Source: Bacillota bacterium (lineage in GTDB: Bacteria; Bacillota; Clostridia; Lachnospirales; Lachnospiraceae). From it: DNA of 50,028 nucleotides. The DNA lies in contig JAQXUQ010000034.1 in NCBI GenBank assembly GCA_029224465.1, positions 1 through 50,028 on the forward strand. Reading direction: 5' to 3'. This document shows, piece after piece, positions 35,315-43,036 of the stretch (position 1 is the stretch's first letter; the number at the start of each line of letters is the position of its first letter). Made by a program: the position numbers and the translations under genes. The notes under the pieces are model-generated. The model did no database searches. It was given only the letters and a program-made list of their open reading frames with translations, and was not told where the DNA came from.

Positions 35315-35938
35315 TTACCGCGGATCAACAAGAATGCATTTCCAAGCCTCTATAAGTTTGGGAAGTGTCCATGCCGCATTCGCGGGGCTTGTTGATGGGA
35401 GAGAGAGAATCTCCGGCACCGGGCGCCCGGTGCTCTGACAGTACGCTTCAACCGAAGGAAAGGCGTATTTCATAAACAGCCGGTAGGAAGCGGCACCATT
35501 GCAATAAATGTTTCCAATTGAACACTTAGACATCAGATCCGGGAAGTTACTCACAGTAACGTCCCGGATACTTGCGTCCTGAGAACCGGTAATTGTGCAG
35601 GAATCAATCGTATCCCACAGCGCCAGATGATGCCGGAGGATCAGCTGCGTTTTCAGGCGGATATCCTCTTCTATGTCCAGTGCCATATGCCGGCGGTCCA
35701 TGGGAAGACCTGCGGCCTCTGCGGGCAGAAGAACCGGCTTTCCTGCCATAGCCTCTTCCATCACGGCGGGATCATCAAGCGCGCGGATAATCCGCCAGAA
35801 ACGGTTCTGCGGATGTCCGTAATAAAAGCGGGCTTCCCGGGATTTGACGGAAGGAAAACTTCCGAGAATCAGCTTTCCGGATTCATTGTTGTATAACGGG
35901 CCGAAATCCCGGTGATCCAGATGTGAAGTGGCTGCCAC
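35315..35938 (-). CDS. DNA-deoxyinosine glycosylase (uracil-DNA glycosylase superfamily)
   Basis: Removes hypoxanthine (deaminated adenine) from DNA. 207 residues. The N-terminal motif LILGSFPSVKSREARFYYG and then HPQNRFWRIIRAL are characteristic of this Mug-like family, as is the C-terminal LPSTSPANA. The start is GTG at 35938, eight bases after GAGG. It is convergent with the upstream unknown gene; no terminator is evident in the 24-base gap. Confidence 0.85.
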   Translation of the reverse strand: MAATSHLDHRDFGPLYNNESGKLILGSFPSVKSREARFYYGHPQNRFWRIIRALDDPAVMEEAMAGKPVLLPAEAAGLPMDRRHMALDIEEDIRLKTQLILRHHLALWDTIDSCTITGSQDASIRDVTVSNFPDLMSKCSIGNIYCNGAASYRLFMKYAFPSVEAYCQSTGRPVPEILSLPSTSPANAAWTLPKLIEAWKCILVDPR

Positions 35939-35950
35939 TGCTTCTTCCTC

Positions 35951-36388
35951 TTATTTCGTCAGTTCCGCGACAACGGCGCTGATATCCTTTCCATCCGCCT
36001 TACCTTTTAAAAGCGGCATAACGGTCTTCATAATCATACCCTTATTCTTCGAAGCAATTACATCAGCGCACTCCGTTTCAAGGAAGCTGCGGATTTCATC
36101 CCGGGACAGCATCTTCGGAGCATACTCTGCAATCAGATTGTAGCGGTACGTATACTCTTTAATCAGATCTTCCCGCGACGAGGGACAGGTCTCAAGAGAT
36201 TCCTTTGCGGCACGCAGCTCTTTCGTGAGTGCCCGTGCAACCTGATCTTCCGTGATATTGTCTCTGGATCCCTCATCAATCGCGAGCTTTTTAACGGCAC
36301 CGTACATTGCGGACAGAACCAGCTTCTTCTCCTTGTCGCCGGCCTTGGCAGCAGCGATCATATCATTCTTAATCTGTTCAGCAGTCAT
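35951..36388 (-). CDS. GatB/YqeY domain protein
   Basis: 145 residues of the YqeY family, related to the tail domain of the GatB amidotransferase subunit. Typical segments: IKNDMIAAAKAGDKEKKLVL at the start and KGMIMKTVMPLLKGKADGKDISAVV at the end. It may act in tRNA-dependent processes; the function is not established. SD GGAGG. Confidence 0.9.
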   Translation of the reverse strand: MTAEQIKNDMIAAAKAGDKEKKLVLSAMYGAVKKLAIDEGSRDNITEDQVARALTKELRAAKESLETCPSSREDLIKEYTYRYNLIAEYAPKMLSRDEIRSFLETECADVIASKNKGMIMKTVMPLLKGKADGKDISAVVAELTK

Positions 36389-36402
36389 AATTAAACCTCC
36401 GG

Positions 36403-36879
36403 TTAAATAAATCCCATGGAACCGCAGACGACAAATCCCATGATGATTCCAAGAACAGCGCCGATCAGAACCTGAAGCGGCGTATGTCCGACGAGTTCCT
36501 TGAACTGATCCATCGGATCCCGTGTCTGCAGCGTCTTGCCCATGTCGCGGAAAGCAGTGAGCATTTCATTGAGTACCTTAGCCTGTTCTCCGGTTTCCCT
36601 TCGTACGCCCATGGCGTCATACATAACAATGAATGCGAAGAAGACAGCCATTGGCAGTTCGAAACCGCCGGGTCCGTAGACAATTGCCGTTGCCGCCACA
36701 AGCGCACAGACCGTTGCCGAATGGGAACTCGGCATGCCGCCGGCCCCCATCAGGCGCTCTGGATTGAACTCCTTATGAATAATGATATAGATAATTGTCT
36801 TGATAAACTGCGCGCTGAACCATCCGACGGCAGCAGACAGGAACAGCGGATTGCGGATCAGATCAGATAGAAAACCCAT
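36403..36879 (-). CDS. Divergent PAP2 family membrane protein (DUF212)
   Basis: 158 residues with about four hydrophobic segments. The motif AGGMPSSHSATVCAL is the PAP2-like phosphatase signature (SHS) of the DUF212/YuiD group, followed by MYDAMGVRRETGEQA. Probably an integral membrane lipid- or isoprenoid-phosphate phosphatase, substrate unknown. It lies 14 bases downstream of the RmlD stop. Confidence 0.88.
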   Translation of the reverse strand: MGFLSDLIRNPLFLSAAVGWFSAQFIKTIIYIIIHKEFNPERLMGAGGMPSSHSATVCALVAATAIVYGPGGFELPMAVFFAFIVMYDAMGVRRETGEQAKVLNEMLTAFRDMGKTLQTRDPMDQFKELVGHTPLQVLIGAVLGIIMGFVVCGSMGFI

Positions 36880-36881
36880 TG

Positions 36882-37748
36882 TTACGCCTTATATCCCTGT
36901 TCGGTCATGTAATCATCGAGCGCTGCCTGCCAGTCCTTATACATGAAATCGGTTGTCAGCCGGAACATGTAGTTGTCAAGGATTGAATAATGCGGTCTGG
37001 GAGCAGCCTGCGGATTCTTTTCTTGATACTGCGCGGTCGTCACGCTGTTCACCTTCGTTGTCCTGCCGGCCAGCCGGAAGATCTCCCTTGTAAATTCATC
37101 CCAGCTGGTCGAGCCTTCGCAGGTGCCGTGGAACAGACCGTAATTATCCGTCGGCAGAAGGCACTCGATTGCCTTCGCGAGTTCTGCTGTGCTGGTCGGC
37201 GAGCCGAACTGGTCATTTACGACGCTTACCTCTTCATGTGTTTCTGAAAGACGAAGCATCGTCCTTACAAAGTTCTTGCCCTCGCCGTAGAGCCAGGCGG
37301 TACGGATAATGAAGTAATTCCTTGCAAAATCCTTTACAAAGTTCTCTCCGGCGAGCTTGGTAATGCCATATACGCTCCTGGGACCTACAGGGTCAAACTC
37401 TGTCAGCGGCTTCGGATTATCTCCCGGAAAAACATAATCCGTCGAGATATGAACCAGTTTTGCACCGGTCTCTGCCGCGGCAATCGCAAGGTTTCTCGGG
37501 CCGAGCGCGTTGATCTTATAGTTCAGATCGAGGTGCTCTTCTGCCGCATCCACTGCGGTATATGCCGCGCAGTTGATAATCGCGTACGGCTTCACTTTCC
37601 TTGCGAGTTCCAGAACCCTGTCTACCTTTGTTATATCGAGTTCAGCTACATCCGTATTAATCAGATGATAGTCTTCCCGGCTGCCGAGAAGCTTGTTGAC
37701 TGCTATGCCCAGCTGACCATGACAGCCGGTGACGATGATATTCTTCAT
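36882..37748 (-). CDS. rfbD: dTDP-4-dehydrorhamnose reductase (RmlD/RfbD family)
   Basis: NAD(P)H-dependent reductase, last step of dTDP-L-rhamnose synthesis. 288 residues from the start at 37748 (MKNIIVTG, AGGAG nine bases upstream); an in-frame upstream extension from 37847 is not protein-like. Nucleotide motif GCHGQLG, catalytic Tyr/Lys in YGITKLAGE and STDYVFPG are present. No other rhamnose genes are nearby, so it may be a stand-alone reductase. A -10-like TATAAT lies at 37796-37791. Confidence 0.93.
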   Translation of the reverse strand: MKNIIVTGCHGQLGIAVNKLLGSREDYHLINTDVAELDITKVDRVLELARKVKPYAIINCAAYTAVDAAEEHLDLNYKINALGPRNLAIAAAETGAKLVHISTDYVFPGDNPKPLTEFDPVGPRSVYGITKLAGENFVKDFARNYFIIRTAWLYGEGKNFVRTMLRLSETHEEVSVVNDQFGSPTSTAELAKAIECLLPTDNYGLFHGTCEGSTSWDEFTREIFRLAGRTTKVNSVTTAQYQEKNPQAAPRPHYSILDNYMFRLTTDFMYKDWQAALDDYMTEQGYKA

Positions 37749-37882
37749 AAACACTAACTCCTTCGCAAACAATGTTTCAAAACCAATCTCATTATAGCGT
37801 TTTTGCTTCGGACGTGGGCAAGAAAATTCGGCCGCAGCTTTGGGCAAAGTTTATGAAAATCGTTTCCGGTTCTTTTTTTCGT

Positions 37883-37950
37883 TTGAAAAAGAGACGGCGC
37901 AGGACTATAGTCATGATTACAAACCGTTCGAAGACCTTTCCGTGGTCTTC
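37883..37950 (+). promoter_or_regulatory. Promoter and leader hairpin of the Tad locus
   Basis: -35 TTGAAA (37883-37888), 17-base spacer, -10 TATAGT (37906-37911). The leader holds a 7-bp hairpin GAAGACC-TTTCCGT-GGTCTTC (37930-37950), which ends at the base before the SD (AAGGGAGGTGA) of the first gene and could tune initiation at its TTG codon. Confidence 0.65.
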
Positions 37951-37967
37951 AAGGGAGGTGACAATTC

Positions 37968-38381
37968 TTGCAGCTGATCCTTGCAGCGCTCGTTCTGGGC
38001 GCGGCAGTGACGGATCTGACAACGGGTAAAATCTATAATTCTTTTCTGCTTCCGGTGTTTCTTGCCGGTCTCCTGCTTCGGATTGATTCCGCGGGAGTAC
38101 AGATTCTTCCGGAAATTCATGCGTCCATTGGGATAACCGCGGCAATTCTTCTGCCATTCTGGTTTTTACACGGAATCGGGGCGGGAGACATCAAACTTCT
38201 TGCTGCCGTCAGTTCTTTTCTTTCACCGGAGGACGCGTTCCATTGTTTTGCCGCGTCTTTTCTGATCGGAGCCTGTTTTGCGCTGCTCCGCTACCGGAAA
38301 ACCCACAACCGTAAATCTTCAATTCATTTCGCGCTGCCGGTCTGCATCGGCGTTCTCGCGCACGTGGGAGGTCTTATTTGA
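37968..38381 (+). CDS. Tad prepilin peptidase (TadV/CpaA-like, A24)
   Basis: Membrane aspartyl peptidase that cleaves prepilin leader peptides. 137 residues, four or five hydrophobic segments. Catalytic Asp pair: the N-terminal AAVTDLTTGKIYN and the GxGD-type GIGAGDIKLLAA. It lacks the methylase domain, as usual for TadV. The TTG start at 37968 is nine bases after GGAGG. First gene of the locus, and one of two such peptidases here. Confidence 0.88.
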   Translation: MQLILAALVLGAAVTDLTTGKIYNSFLLPVFLAGLLLRIDSAGVQILPEIHASIGITAAILLPFWFLHGIGAGDIKLLAAVSSFLSPEDAFHCFAASFLIGACFALLRYRKTHNRKSSIHFALPVCIGVLAHVGGLI

Positions 38382-39511
38382 AAACTGCCAGATTCATGAT
38401 AGCCATTTGTGATAAGGAAATGGATTACGCCTGCCGCCTGATGGAATATCTTCGGAACTTCAGTGGAGTCCGTTATCCCGTCAGCGTGTATTCGAGCGCG
38501 GAAAACCTTGCCTGCATGGTGCGTCCGGAGGAAGTCGCGGTACTTGTGATCTCTTCCTCCGAATACTCCATGGAAATTCAGAGGATTCCGTTTGAAGCCG
38601 TACTGACGCTGCAGGAAGACGCCGTGAATAAAACCGCGAAGACGTATTCGCCGGCCTCTTCCGGTGCTTCTTCCGGGGTTTTCGAGCGTACAGCCTGCTA
38701 TTTTCCGGATCTGGAGTACGAGCCGGATGGTGCCATACGGAAAGGGCCGCTCCGCAGCGTTCTTTCCAAATACTGTTCGATGGAAATGATTTCCCGGCAG
38801 ATTCTGTCCATGTGCGCGCAGCTGGAGGACTGCGCGGCCGCGGAGGAAGCAGTGACCGGTTCCATGCGTGTTCTCGGCTTTTACACGCCGATTACGCGCT
38901 GCCTGCAGACGACCTTTTCTCTGACGATGGGAGAGCTGCTCGCAAGGCGCGGCCGGACACTCTATCTGAACTTCGAAAACTATTCGGGGTTCGACCGTCT
39001 GACCGGTCAGATGAACGAGGGCAGCATTGCCGATCTTCTTTATTATAACGAGTGCGCGGAGAACAAGGTTGCTCCGCAGCTCGCGGCAATGGTCGGACAC
39101 CTCGGAGATCTGGATTATGTCCCTCCGGTAAGGTCATTTCTGGATATGCATGACGTGCGGCCGGAGCAGTGGCTGCGGCTGATTGATACGATCGGCAGGG
39201 TGAGCACGTACGAATATCTGCTTCTGGATCTGTCGGAGTCGGTAAACGGGTTGTTTGAGCTTCTACGCAGATGTGATCATGTCTTCATGATTGAACGGGA
39301 CGATCCGGTATCCCGGGCGAAGCTGCAGAATTACGAGAGTATTATGCGGGAGCTCAGCTATGAAGATGTTTTCGCCAAAACAAGCCGCACCAGATTTCCC
39401 ATATTCACTGCTCTGCCTGCTTCTCTTGACCGGATGACCTGCGGAGAGCTTTCCGATTACACGAGAAATCTTCTGGATGAGCTGCTTCCCGCGGAAGGAG
39501 GAAGACAATGA
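38378..39511 (+). CDS. TadZ/CpaE-like protein with degenerate P-loop
   Basis: 377 residues. N-terminal receiver-like domain (1-110: MKTARFMIAICDKEMDY, VAVLVISS) followed by a MinD/ParA-like domain (about 163-370). In place of the GKGGxGKT P-loop is GFYTPITRCLQTTF (167-180), and YLLLDLSESV stands at the Walker B place. TadZ localises Tad pili in other bacteria; ATP binding here looks lost or altered. The TTG start overlaps the previous stop (TTGA) behind GGGAGG. Confidence 0.75.
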   Translation: MKTARFMIAICDKEMDYACRLMEYLRNFSGVRYPVSVYSSAENLACMVRPEEVAVLVISSSEYSMEIQRIPFEAVLTLQEDAVNKTAKTYSPASSGASSGVFERTACYFPDLEYEPDGAIRKGPLRSVLSKYCSMEMISRQILSMCAQLEDCAAAEEAVTGSMRVLGFYTPITRCLQTTFSLTMGELLARRGRTLYLNFENYSGFDRLTGQMNEGSIADLLYYNECAENKVAPQLAAMVGHLGDLDYVPPVRSFLDMHDVRPEQWLRLIDTIGRVSTYEYLLLDLSESVNGLFELLRRCDHVFMIERDDPVSRAKLQNYESIMRELSYEDVFAKTSRTRFPIFTALPASLDRMTCGELSDYTRNLLDELLPAEGGRQ

Positions 39512-40719
39512 ATCTGCAGGACAGACAGCAGCTGCTGCTGGAACGCGTCATGGAAAGAATCGATTTTTCCGGTGAAATCAGCGACGGAATGGTTCTGGAT
39601 CTGATTGACGATGAAATGGCCGGAAGGACGCCGGGCGTACCTTTGCAGGACAGGCTGCGCATGCGGCAGGAAATTTTTCACTCGATCCGGAAGCTGGATA
39701 TCCTGCAGGATCTTCTGGAAGATCCCGCAATTACGGAAATCATGATCAATGGAGATGACAGCATTTTTATTGAAAAGGACGGAGTCATCCGGCAGCTGGA
39801 ACAGAGATTTGTGTCAATGGAAAAGCTGCATGACGTAATTCAGCAGATCGTCGCGAACTGCAACCGCGTTGTAAATGAGGCGTCCCCGATTGCGGACGCA
39901 AGGCTTGCGGATGGCGCGCGCGTAAGTGTGGTGCTTCCGCCGGTTTCACTCGGAGGACCGGTTGTCACGATCCGAAGATTCCCCAAAGAACCGATCACGA
40001 TTCGAAGACTCATCGAACTCGGCTCTGTTTCCGAAGAGATTGCCGGTTTTTTAGGCAGGCTTGTCGCAGCGGGATACAACATTTTCATCAGCGGCGGAAC
40101 GGGCTCCGGAAAGACCACCTTTCTGAACGCGCTTTCCGAATTTATACCTGCCGGTGAACGAGTCATTACCATTGAAGACAATGCGGAGCTCCAGATCCGG
40201 CACATCAGGAATCTGGTCCGCCTGGAAGCGCGGGGCGCGAACGTCGAAGGCTGCATTCCGGTCACAATCAGGGACCTGATCCGCGCGTCTCTGCGGATGC
40301 GGCCGGACAGAATCATTGTCGGAGAGGTCAGAGGCGCGGAAACCATTGACATGCTTCAGACCCTGAATACCGGGCATGACGGGTCGATGAGTACCGGACA
40401 TGCCAACTCTGCCAGAGATATGCTTTCGAGGCTGGAGACGATGACACTCTTTGCCATTGATCTGCCGGTTGCCGCCATCCGCGGACAAATCGCCGGCGGT
40501 ATTGACATCATTGTTCATCTGGGGAGGCTGCGGGACCATTCGAGAAAGGTGCTCGAAGTCTGTGAAGTGTGTGGTATGGAAGAAGGGAAGGTGAAGCTTG
40601 AAACACTTTACAGATTCGTTGAAGAAGGAGGGCATGGAGACAAAGTCAAAGGCAGCTGGAAGAAAGAGAATGAACTTTGTCATACTGAAAAGCTTGTTTT
40701 TACGGGGACAAACCTATAG
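39508..40719 (+). CDS. cpaF: Tad pilus assembly ATPase (CpaF/TadA)
   Basis: Hexameric secretion ATPase that powers pilus extension and probably retraction. 403 residues. Walker A GGTGSGKTTF at 196-205; Asp box ITIEDNAELQ; Walker B RPDRIIVGEVRG; His box HDGSMSTGHANS. The C-terminus LETLYRFVEE and then KGSWKKENELCHTEKL is standard for clostridial CpaF, so the overlap with the next gene is not a frameshift. It starts at ATGA, overlapping the TadZ-like gene. Confidence 0.95.
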   Translation: MNLQDRQQLLLERVMERIDFSGEISDGMVLDLIDDEMAGRTPGVPLQDRLRMRQEIFHSIRKLDILQDLLEDPAITEIMINGDDSIFIEKDGVIRQLEQRFVSMEKLHDVIQQIVANCNRVVNEASPIADARLADGARVSVVLPPVSLGGPVVTIRRFPKEPITIRRLIELGSVSEEIAGFLGRLVAAGYNIFISGGTGSGKTTFLNALSEFIPAGERVITIEDNAELQIRHIRNLVRLEARGANVEGCIPVTIRDLIRASLRMRPDRIIVGEVRGAETIDMLQTLNTGHDGSMSTGHANSARDMLSRLETMTLFAIDLPVAAIRGQIAGGIDIIVHLGRLRDHSRKVLEVCEVCGMEEGKVKLETLYRFVEEGGHGDKVKGSWKKENELCHTEKLVFTGTNL

Positions 40720-41446
40720 AAAGCACGGGCGCGGCACAGGAGAGCGCCTGCTGTTTCTGGCAGAGGGTCTGTTTTTTACTGCCGTCGTGGCCAAAGTTTT
40801 TTATGGTACTTTTGCCGCTGTTTTGTTTCTGCTGCCCCTTCTGTATCCGATGTGGAAAAGGTTTCAGAGAAGGAGAAGAGAGAAATACAAAAGGAAAATG
40901 AATGATCAGTTCAAAGAGCTTCTTTCGAGCCTTCTGTCTTCCATGAAGGCCGGATATTCGGCAGAAAATGCTTTCCGCAGCGCGTATGAGGATATGGCGT
41001 TTCTATTCGGAGAGAAAAGTCATATCTGCAAGGCACTTACCAGAATCTGCGGAGGACTTGACAGCCACATACCGCTTGAAACGCTGCTTGGCCGGTTTGC
41101 CATGGAAAGCGGAACGGAGGAAATCCGAGAGTTTGCCGACGTATTCGCAATCGCGAAAAGAAGCGGCGGCAGAATGAGCGAAATCCTGCTTCGGAGCGCT
41201 TCCCTGATTCAGGACCGCATCGACGTGGAGAAGGAGATTGGTATTCTGATCAGCGCGAAGAAAATGGAACAGGTCATTATGGACATCGTGCCGTTCGCGA
41301 TTATTGTCTATATCAGCGTTACATCCAGAGGGTTCTTTTCTGTTTTGTACCGGAGCCCGGGCGGAATCATTCTGATGTCTGTCTGCCTTGGAATTTATCT
41401 GACAGCGTTTATTATTTCGGAAAAAATTGTGGATATCAAAGTGTAA
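40670..41446 (+). CDS. tadB: Tad platform protein TadB
   Basis: Type II secretion F-domain inner-membrane platform. 258 residues from the ATG at 40670, with two N-terminal hydrophobic segments and two near the C-terminus, and the cytoplasmic helical T2SF domain between (LLSSLLSSMKAGYSAENAF, FADVFAIAKRSGGRM, GILISAKKMEQVIM). The start is uncertain: TTG 40598 and ATG 40634 also have SD-like sequences but would overlap cpaF by 122 and 86 bases. The chosen start still overlaps by 50. Confidence 0.85.
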   Translation: MNFVILKSLFLRGQTYRKHGRGTGERLLFLAEGLFFTAVVAKVFYGTFAAVLFLLPLLYPMWKRFQRRRREKYKRKMNDQFKELLSSLLSSMKAGYSAENAFRSAYEDMAFLFGEKSHICKALTRICGGLDSHIPLETLLGRFAMESGTEEIREFADVFAIAKRSGGRMSEILLRSASLIQDRIDVEKEIGILISAKKMEQVIMDIVPFAIIVYISVTSRGFFSVLYRSPGGIILMSVCLGIYLTAFIISEKIVDIKV

Positions 41447-41457
41447 AGGAGCTTCGC

Positions 41458-42825
41458 ATGTGGATAGTTATCTGTGGCGCGGGGGTTTTACTTTCAGCGC
41501 TGATTCTGCTGATTTCCGGAAAAACAAAACTTCCGGCAGCCTGCCGCCGCCCCGGTATCGCCGAGCTGTTTCAGAAGGCGGCCTACAGACTCCTTTTTTA
41601 CTTCGGCAAACGGGGGAAGCCTTCTGCGGACGCGGTTAACAGGCTAAGCCTTTGTCTGCTTCTATTGAATGTCTCGAATCTTCTCGCGTTTTCGGCTGCC
41701 GTCTACGGAAGACTTCACCCCGCAGTCTCAAACGGACGGATAGAAAGAGGAGACTATCTTTCCGGAGAGCGGGAGCTCACCGTCAGTGAAAAAGACTTTG
41801 GGACATTTCAGGTAAATGTACAGCCAAGGCACTATACGGAAGAAGAGACACGGGAACTGGCGCGGAAACTGAAAAGAAGCCTTCCGGATAAAATGCGCGG
41901 TGAAAACCCGTCCCTGCAGGAGGTGTCACAAAATCTGATACTGCCGCGACAGGTGGAAGGATACCCGTTTGAAATCACATGGGACAGCAGTGACTATGAA
42001 CGGATGGATGACAGCGGCAGGATCCGGAATCCGGGAGGAGGAGAGCTGCAGCTGACAGCGCACTTTTTCTATGAAAACTATCAGGATTCCGCACAGTTTT
42101 CCGTACAGCTCGTTCCGGAGAAAAAATCCGTGGAAGAAGCAGTAAGGGACGCGATTGAAAGCGCGATCCGGGAAAGTGAAGGCCGCAACCTCTCCGACAC
42201 TTATCTGCAGCTTCCGGAGAGCGCGGGGAATATTCCACTGCACTGGAAAGAACAGACCGGAGAACAGAGCCCGAAAATACTGGGAGCGGGGCTGCTTTGC
42301 TGTTTTGCCGTCTGTCTTTTGTACGACAGCCGGCGCAGAAGCGCGGAGCAGGCAAGGCAGCGGCAGCTGATGGCGGATTATCCGCAGATTGTCAGCAAAA
42401 TGGTCCTTTATCTGGGTGCAGGAATGAGTATCCGCGGTATTTTTTACAAGCTGTCGCAGGATGATCAGCGGCGGCTGCAGGAGGGAGGTGAAAAACGCTA
42501 TGCATATGAAGAAATCAGAATGCTGTGCAATGAAATGAACAGCGGTGTACCTGAAGCGAAAGCGTATCTGCATCTTGGGGAGCGCTGCCGGCTCCGGCAG
42601 TACACAAAGCTGTGCGCTCTGCTTACGCAGAATCTCCGGAAAGGCAACAGTACAATCCTTTCCGCGCTGCAGCGCGAAGCGGAGGACGCGTATGAGGAGC
42701 GTAAGAACATTGCGCGCAGACTCGGGGAAGAAGCGGGGACAAAGCTTTTACTTCCCATGATTATGATGCTGGTGGTCACGCTAGTGATTATCATTGTCCC
42801 CGCGTATCAGGGATTTCAGATGTAA
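41458..42825 (+). CDS. tadC: Tad platform protein TadC with an inserted Ig-like domain
   Basis: 455 residues, against about 300 for ordinary TadC. TM at 1-20, TM at 64-84, an extracytoplasmic region of about 185 residues (88-272), TM at 275-289, T2SF domain (LMADYPQIVSKMVLYLGAGMS onward) and a last TM (430-450). The insert has ILPRQVEGYPFEITWDSSDY at 161-180 followed by a glycine turn and LQLTAHFFYEN, the pattern of the 'atrophied bacterial Ig' domains. It is flanked by helical stretches. TadB and TadC form the platform; an exposed domain here could touch the pilus or the wall. Confidence 0.85.
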   Translation: MWIVICGAGVLLSALILLISGKTKLPAACRRPGIAELFQKAAYRLLFYFGKRGKPSADAVNRLSLCLLLLNVSNLLAFSAAVYGRLHPAVSNGRIERGDYLSGERELTVSEKDFGTFQVNVQPRHYTEEETRELARKLKRSLPDKMRGENPSLQEVSQNLILPRQVEGYPFEITWDSSDYERMDDSGRIRNPGGGELQLTAHFFYENYQDSAQFSVQLVPEKKSVEEAVRDAIESAIRESEGRNLSDTYLQLPESAGNIPLHWKEQTGEQSPKILGAGLLCCFAVCLLYDSRRRSAEQARQRQLMADYPQIVSKMVLYLGAGMSIRGIFYKLSQDDQRRLQEGGEKRYAYEEIRMLCNEMNSGVPEAKAYLHLGERCRLRQYTKLCALLTQNLRKGNSTILSALQREAEDAYEERKNIARRLGEEAGTKLLLPMIMMLVVTLVIIIVPAYQGFQM

Positions 42826-42841
42826 GAAAGGGAGGAACGGA

Positions 42842-43036
42842 ATGTCTGTCACAACAATGAAAAGAAAGTTTATGGATTTCGCAAGAGATGAAAGCGGAAT
42901 GGGAACCGTGGAGGTAGTCCTGATCATGGTCGTGCTGGTAGGACTTGTGGTCATCTTCAAAGGGCAGGTAAAGGGAATTGTCGAGAAGGTATTCGGAACA
43001 ATTACAAAACGGCAGGATACGATTATCGCGGACTGA
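42842..43036 (+). CDS. flp: Flp-type pilin
   Basis: 64 residues: a short basic leader ending ...RDESG, then MGTVEVVLIMVVLVGLVVIFK, a type IV prepilin N-terminus with Glu at +5 after cleavage following Gly. The C-terminus is short (about 20 residues after the helix), typical of Flp1. This is the presumed major pilin. GGGAGG lies upstream of the ATG at 42842. Confidence 0.88.
   Translation: MSVTTMKRKFMDFARDESGMGTVEVVLIMVVLVGLVVIFKGQVKGIVEKVFGTITKRQDTIIAD

Noticed and set aside
37749-37847. N-terminal extension of the RmlD reductase
   Set aside because: The extra 33 residues are not family-like, and a good SD precedes the internal Met at 37748.
40598-40719. Possible frameshift joining cpaF and tadB
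   Set aside because: The CpaF C-terminus is of normal length and sequence, and TadB is complete from 40670, so a plain overlap explains it.
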